A DNA stretch of 40,000 bases from Mesostigma viride (lineage: Eukaryota > Streptophyta > Mesostigmatophyceae > Mesostigmatales > Mesostigmataceae): positions 1-40,000 of the forward strand of contig RPFO01001384.1 in assembly GCA_009746045.1 (NCBI GenBank). The letters are read 5' to 3'. Of this stretch, positions 37,967-40,000 are shown piece after piece (the first letter of the stretch is position 1; every line of letters begins with the position of its first letter). The position numbers and the translations under genes were made by a program. The notes under the pieces are model-generated. The model worked only from the letters and a program-made list of their open reading frames with translations. It had not been told where the DNA came from and searched no databases.

Positions 37967-40000
37967 TTATACCGGGGCGAGTCGACACACGTAACGGCGC
38001 TGCCTCGAGCACAGCGCATCATTGAGATAGTTCGTCTGCAGTGCCGCACACTGCTCATCCACGCCACGCGCATCATTTGGCTCCGTTGCGCCGCCAGGGC
38101 AAGCTGCAGACAATCAATGTGCAGCATGTTAGTGACATGACGAATTTGCCAGCTGCTGCCTGACAGCGGGTGCATGTTTGCATTAGTTACGAACTCATCC
38201 ACCTACTTCTATGCTACTAGATCAAGTGTGATAATGACTAGTCAAAGAACCCATGCCAAAAGAACTGCCATTGCATCGTGCCTGGTCGAAACATTCTCTA
38301 GGATTCTAGAAAACCAAACGTGATCTTGAGGTTGAAGAAAGAAATTGGGCGGGGGGTGGGGGTGAGGGGGTTGATAGATAAAGAAGTGGACATGCAAACC
38401 ACAGATGCAACATTCTGGGAAGAAATGGGAAGTTTTCAAAGTTGCTGCATGACAACAGCCAGCCAGGTGGTTGTCTCCTTGATATTCTCCCAGCACGAAC
38501 AGAACTGGATAATCCACAGAATGGCAATTCTAAGAGATGCCCGGCCCTTGCAGACACCAACATACTGCGGCCATGCCACTTACGGCGCGTCGGCCCACAC
38601 CAAAAGGCATCGGACCAGGGGGCACCACTGATCCACTGCCAGTTGGCTGCCGGGTTGGTGCTCCTCGGCTCCTGCAGGCCGCCCACCCACACGATGGTCC
38701 TGCCCCCCGTCCGGTCCAAAATATCCAGCCGCTCCTCATCGCTGGTGAACCATGCTAGCTGGGAAATTCCCGTGCTGCCAGCTGGCGTGAGGTTGCGGCA
38801 TGCAGAGCGTGCGCCCGCCCACGTGCGCAGTGGCCGGTTAGGCCGGGACACGAATAGGCATGCGCCCGTGCGGCTGCCCCGGGTGAAGGGGGGAGGGCAG
38901 GGGAAGGGGGGAGGGGGCGTAGGAGGCGGTGAAGGGGGCGGCGAGGGGGTTGGTGATGGAGGTGGCATGGGGGGTGGTGATGGGGGCGGTGTGGGTGGTG
39001 GTGACGGGGGCGGTGTGGGGGGCGGCGACGGAGGTGGAGACGGCCGCGGCGGCGGCGGGGGCGGCGGCACGTTCGCTGGCAGAAAGCGGCACACGTAGGA
39101 GCTGCGCGGGGTGATGTCCACCCGGGATGGATCAATGCCAGGGGAAATGAAACACAGTGAACAGGCGGCACACAGTACACACACGGTGTTAATAACCGAA
39201 TATGCACCAGTCACGCAACAGGATGTGGCACACAGGCGCGGAACTTGCATACAAAAGGCTCAATGATAGCGGGCACAGAGGCAATGCAATCTAGTATAGC
39301 AGTATGCCAATGACATACAGTGAGACGACATTACACTTACCTACCAACTACTACTTACCGACATTACCCTTCACATCGCCAATCGCATCAGAATTCCCCC
39401 GTTTGCAACGCGACCATCTGCCATGACAGCAATGCGTGGTAGCGTGCTCACGAGACGAAGGCGACCGCTATGACACCACTGCACGCCATCACTTAGTCCT
39501 CATTGCTCTGCCAGGTAGAACCACTGGCGGATGACAAAAGGCAGAACGGTTCCACACAACTGCCTATTCGTGTGCCGTCTTGAGAAGACGTTCGCAGCCA
39601 CAGGCCACAGGTAGCCAGCATGATGGACGGATGAAGATGCGGCAAAGAAAGGAACTTGCTCCGACATCAGGAAAGATGGGCAGAAGGCATCAGGAAAGAT
39701 GGTTCAGAAAGATGGGCTCCACAGGCCTCGAGGTATGTGCCCGAAGTCGCAACGAAGCACAACAAGTAAATTTGACTGGGCAAACCCCAAACTCAGCACA
39801 TGCCAAGGTTATTCTAGAAACACAAAACACTGGTAGTAGTATGGCCATCCGTGAAGCATTCGTTCCTTAAATAACTACCACCACTACGACCACGTCTCGC
39901 TAGTGGTGCTGTACTAGCATCACACCACGTCATCATGTATAACCATGAGGCCCCAAAGCGCATACTTGTGCACGTCGTTGCAGTCCTCGTCATTCAGCCA
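37967..40000 (-). CDS. C-type lectin-domain protein with (S/T)PPP linker (partial)
   Basis: Minus-strand exons at 39,966-40,000 (upstream part outside the window), 38,584-39,101 and 37,967-38,103. Introns are GT-AG with matching phases 2 and 1. The first exon ends WLNDEDCNDVH and joins SYVCRFLPAN, which together form the end of one C-type lectin domain (W-(L)ND, C-x7-YVC). A ~60-residue Pro linker of SPPP/TPPP units follows. The second domain has CLFVSR, TWAGARSACRNL, WFTSDEE, WVGGL, NWQWISGAPWSDAFWCGPT, then across the intron PGGATEPNDARG with EPN, DEQCAALQ, YLNDALC and RRYVCRLAPV, stop. EPN is the mannose-type calcium/sugar-binding motif. The protein is probably extracellular and glycosylated on hydroxyproline; that part is inference. 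Confidence 0.85.
38104..38583 (-). other. Intron of the lectin gene (480 bp)
   Basis: Donor CGCC|GTAAGT at 38,583, acceptor GATTGTCTGCAG ending at 38,104, phase 1. Open frame running through it on the minus strand (to about 38,306) is not coding. The intron placement is proven mainly by the EPN and YVC motifs that resume in phase. Confidence 0.8.
38890..39065 (-). repeat. Coding (S/T)PPP repeat
   Basis: GGTGGNGGCGGNGG-type sequence on the plus strand encodes SPPP, TPPP and MPPP units in the linker of the lectin gene. It is typical of hydroxyproline-rich cell-wall glycoproteins of green algae. Confidence 0.85.
39102..39965 (-). other. Intron of the lectin gene (864 bp)
   Basis: Donor CACAA|GTATGC at 39,965, acceptor CCGCGCAG ending at 39,102, phase 2. 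Join gives ...NDVH-N-SYVCRF. The plus-strand frame at 39,580-39,870 lies within this intron, shows no domain and is not called. Confidence 0.7.

Noticed and set aside
38306-39250. Single 314-residue minus-strand frame as the lectin protein
   Set aside because: It reads through a strong donor at 38,583 and has lost the lectin-domain end, while the spliced model recovers EPN, LND and YVC in phase.

Overview
The window reads as nuclear DNA of a green-lineage eukaryote, most likely a streptophyte (charophyte-type) alga. It has spliced genes with GT-AG introns, AATAAA signals, a plant-type aluminium-induced/TSJT1-like gene (DUF3700), a C-type lectin gene with a (S/T)PPP hydroxyproline-rich linker, and very abundant simple repeats. 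A Chara-like genome is my guess, from general impression only. There are no bacterial operons, rRNA genes, intact tRNAs or CRISPR arrays.

Layout. 1-480 is CT-rich low complexity. 507-11,915 is a plus-strand block: a ~110-bp tandem repeat, then five small genes (an acidic protein, a MYND-finger protein, a 66-residue protein and two tandem paralogues with an identical CCCH zinc motif), then a long seven-exon gene (4,654-11,063) interrupted by many frameshifts, then one further reading frame. This block is threaded with an unusual 21-nt hairpin-like motif, found in spacers, introns and a coding minisatellite. 11,916-20,323 is mostly tandem repeats, with one probable minus-strand 3' exon at 17,820-18,085. 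20,324-20,593 is the tail of a degraded transposase, followed by a 184-bp satellite. 21,882-22,674 is a candidate short element with inverted ends. 24,408-29,642 is a DDE-type transposase gene split by a 1,718-bp element with TTAA target duplications; removing that element restores the reading frame. 30,640-31,048 is a fragment of a LINE endonuclease. 31,050-33,800 holds short dispersed repeats. 33,903-36,742 is the three-exon DUF3700 gene. 37,967-40,000 (minus strand, cut by the window end) is the lectin gene with two C-type lectin domains.

The two host-type genes (DUF3700 and lectin) are clean: exon phases match and no frame is broken. The other long coding regions are broken many times, repeatedly at runs of five to nine G. 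They are either decaying mobile or multicopy genes or are affected by homopolymer-length errors in the assembly. All statements come from reading the sequence by eye; no database search was possible.
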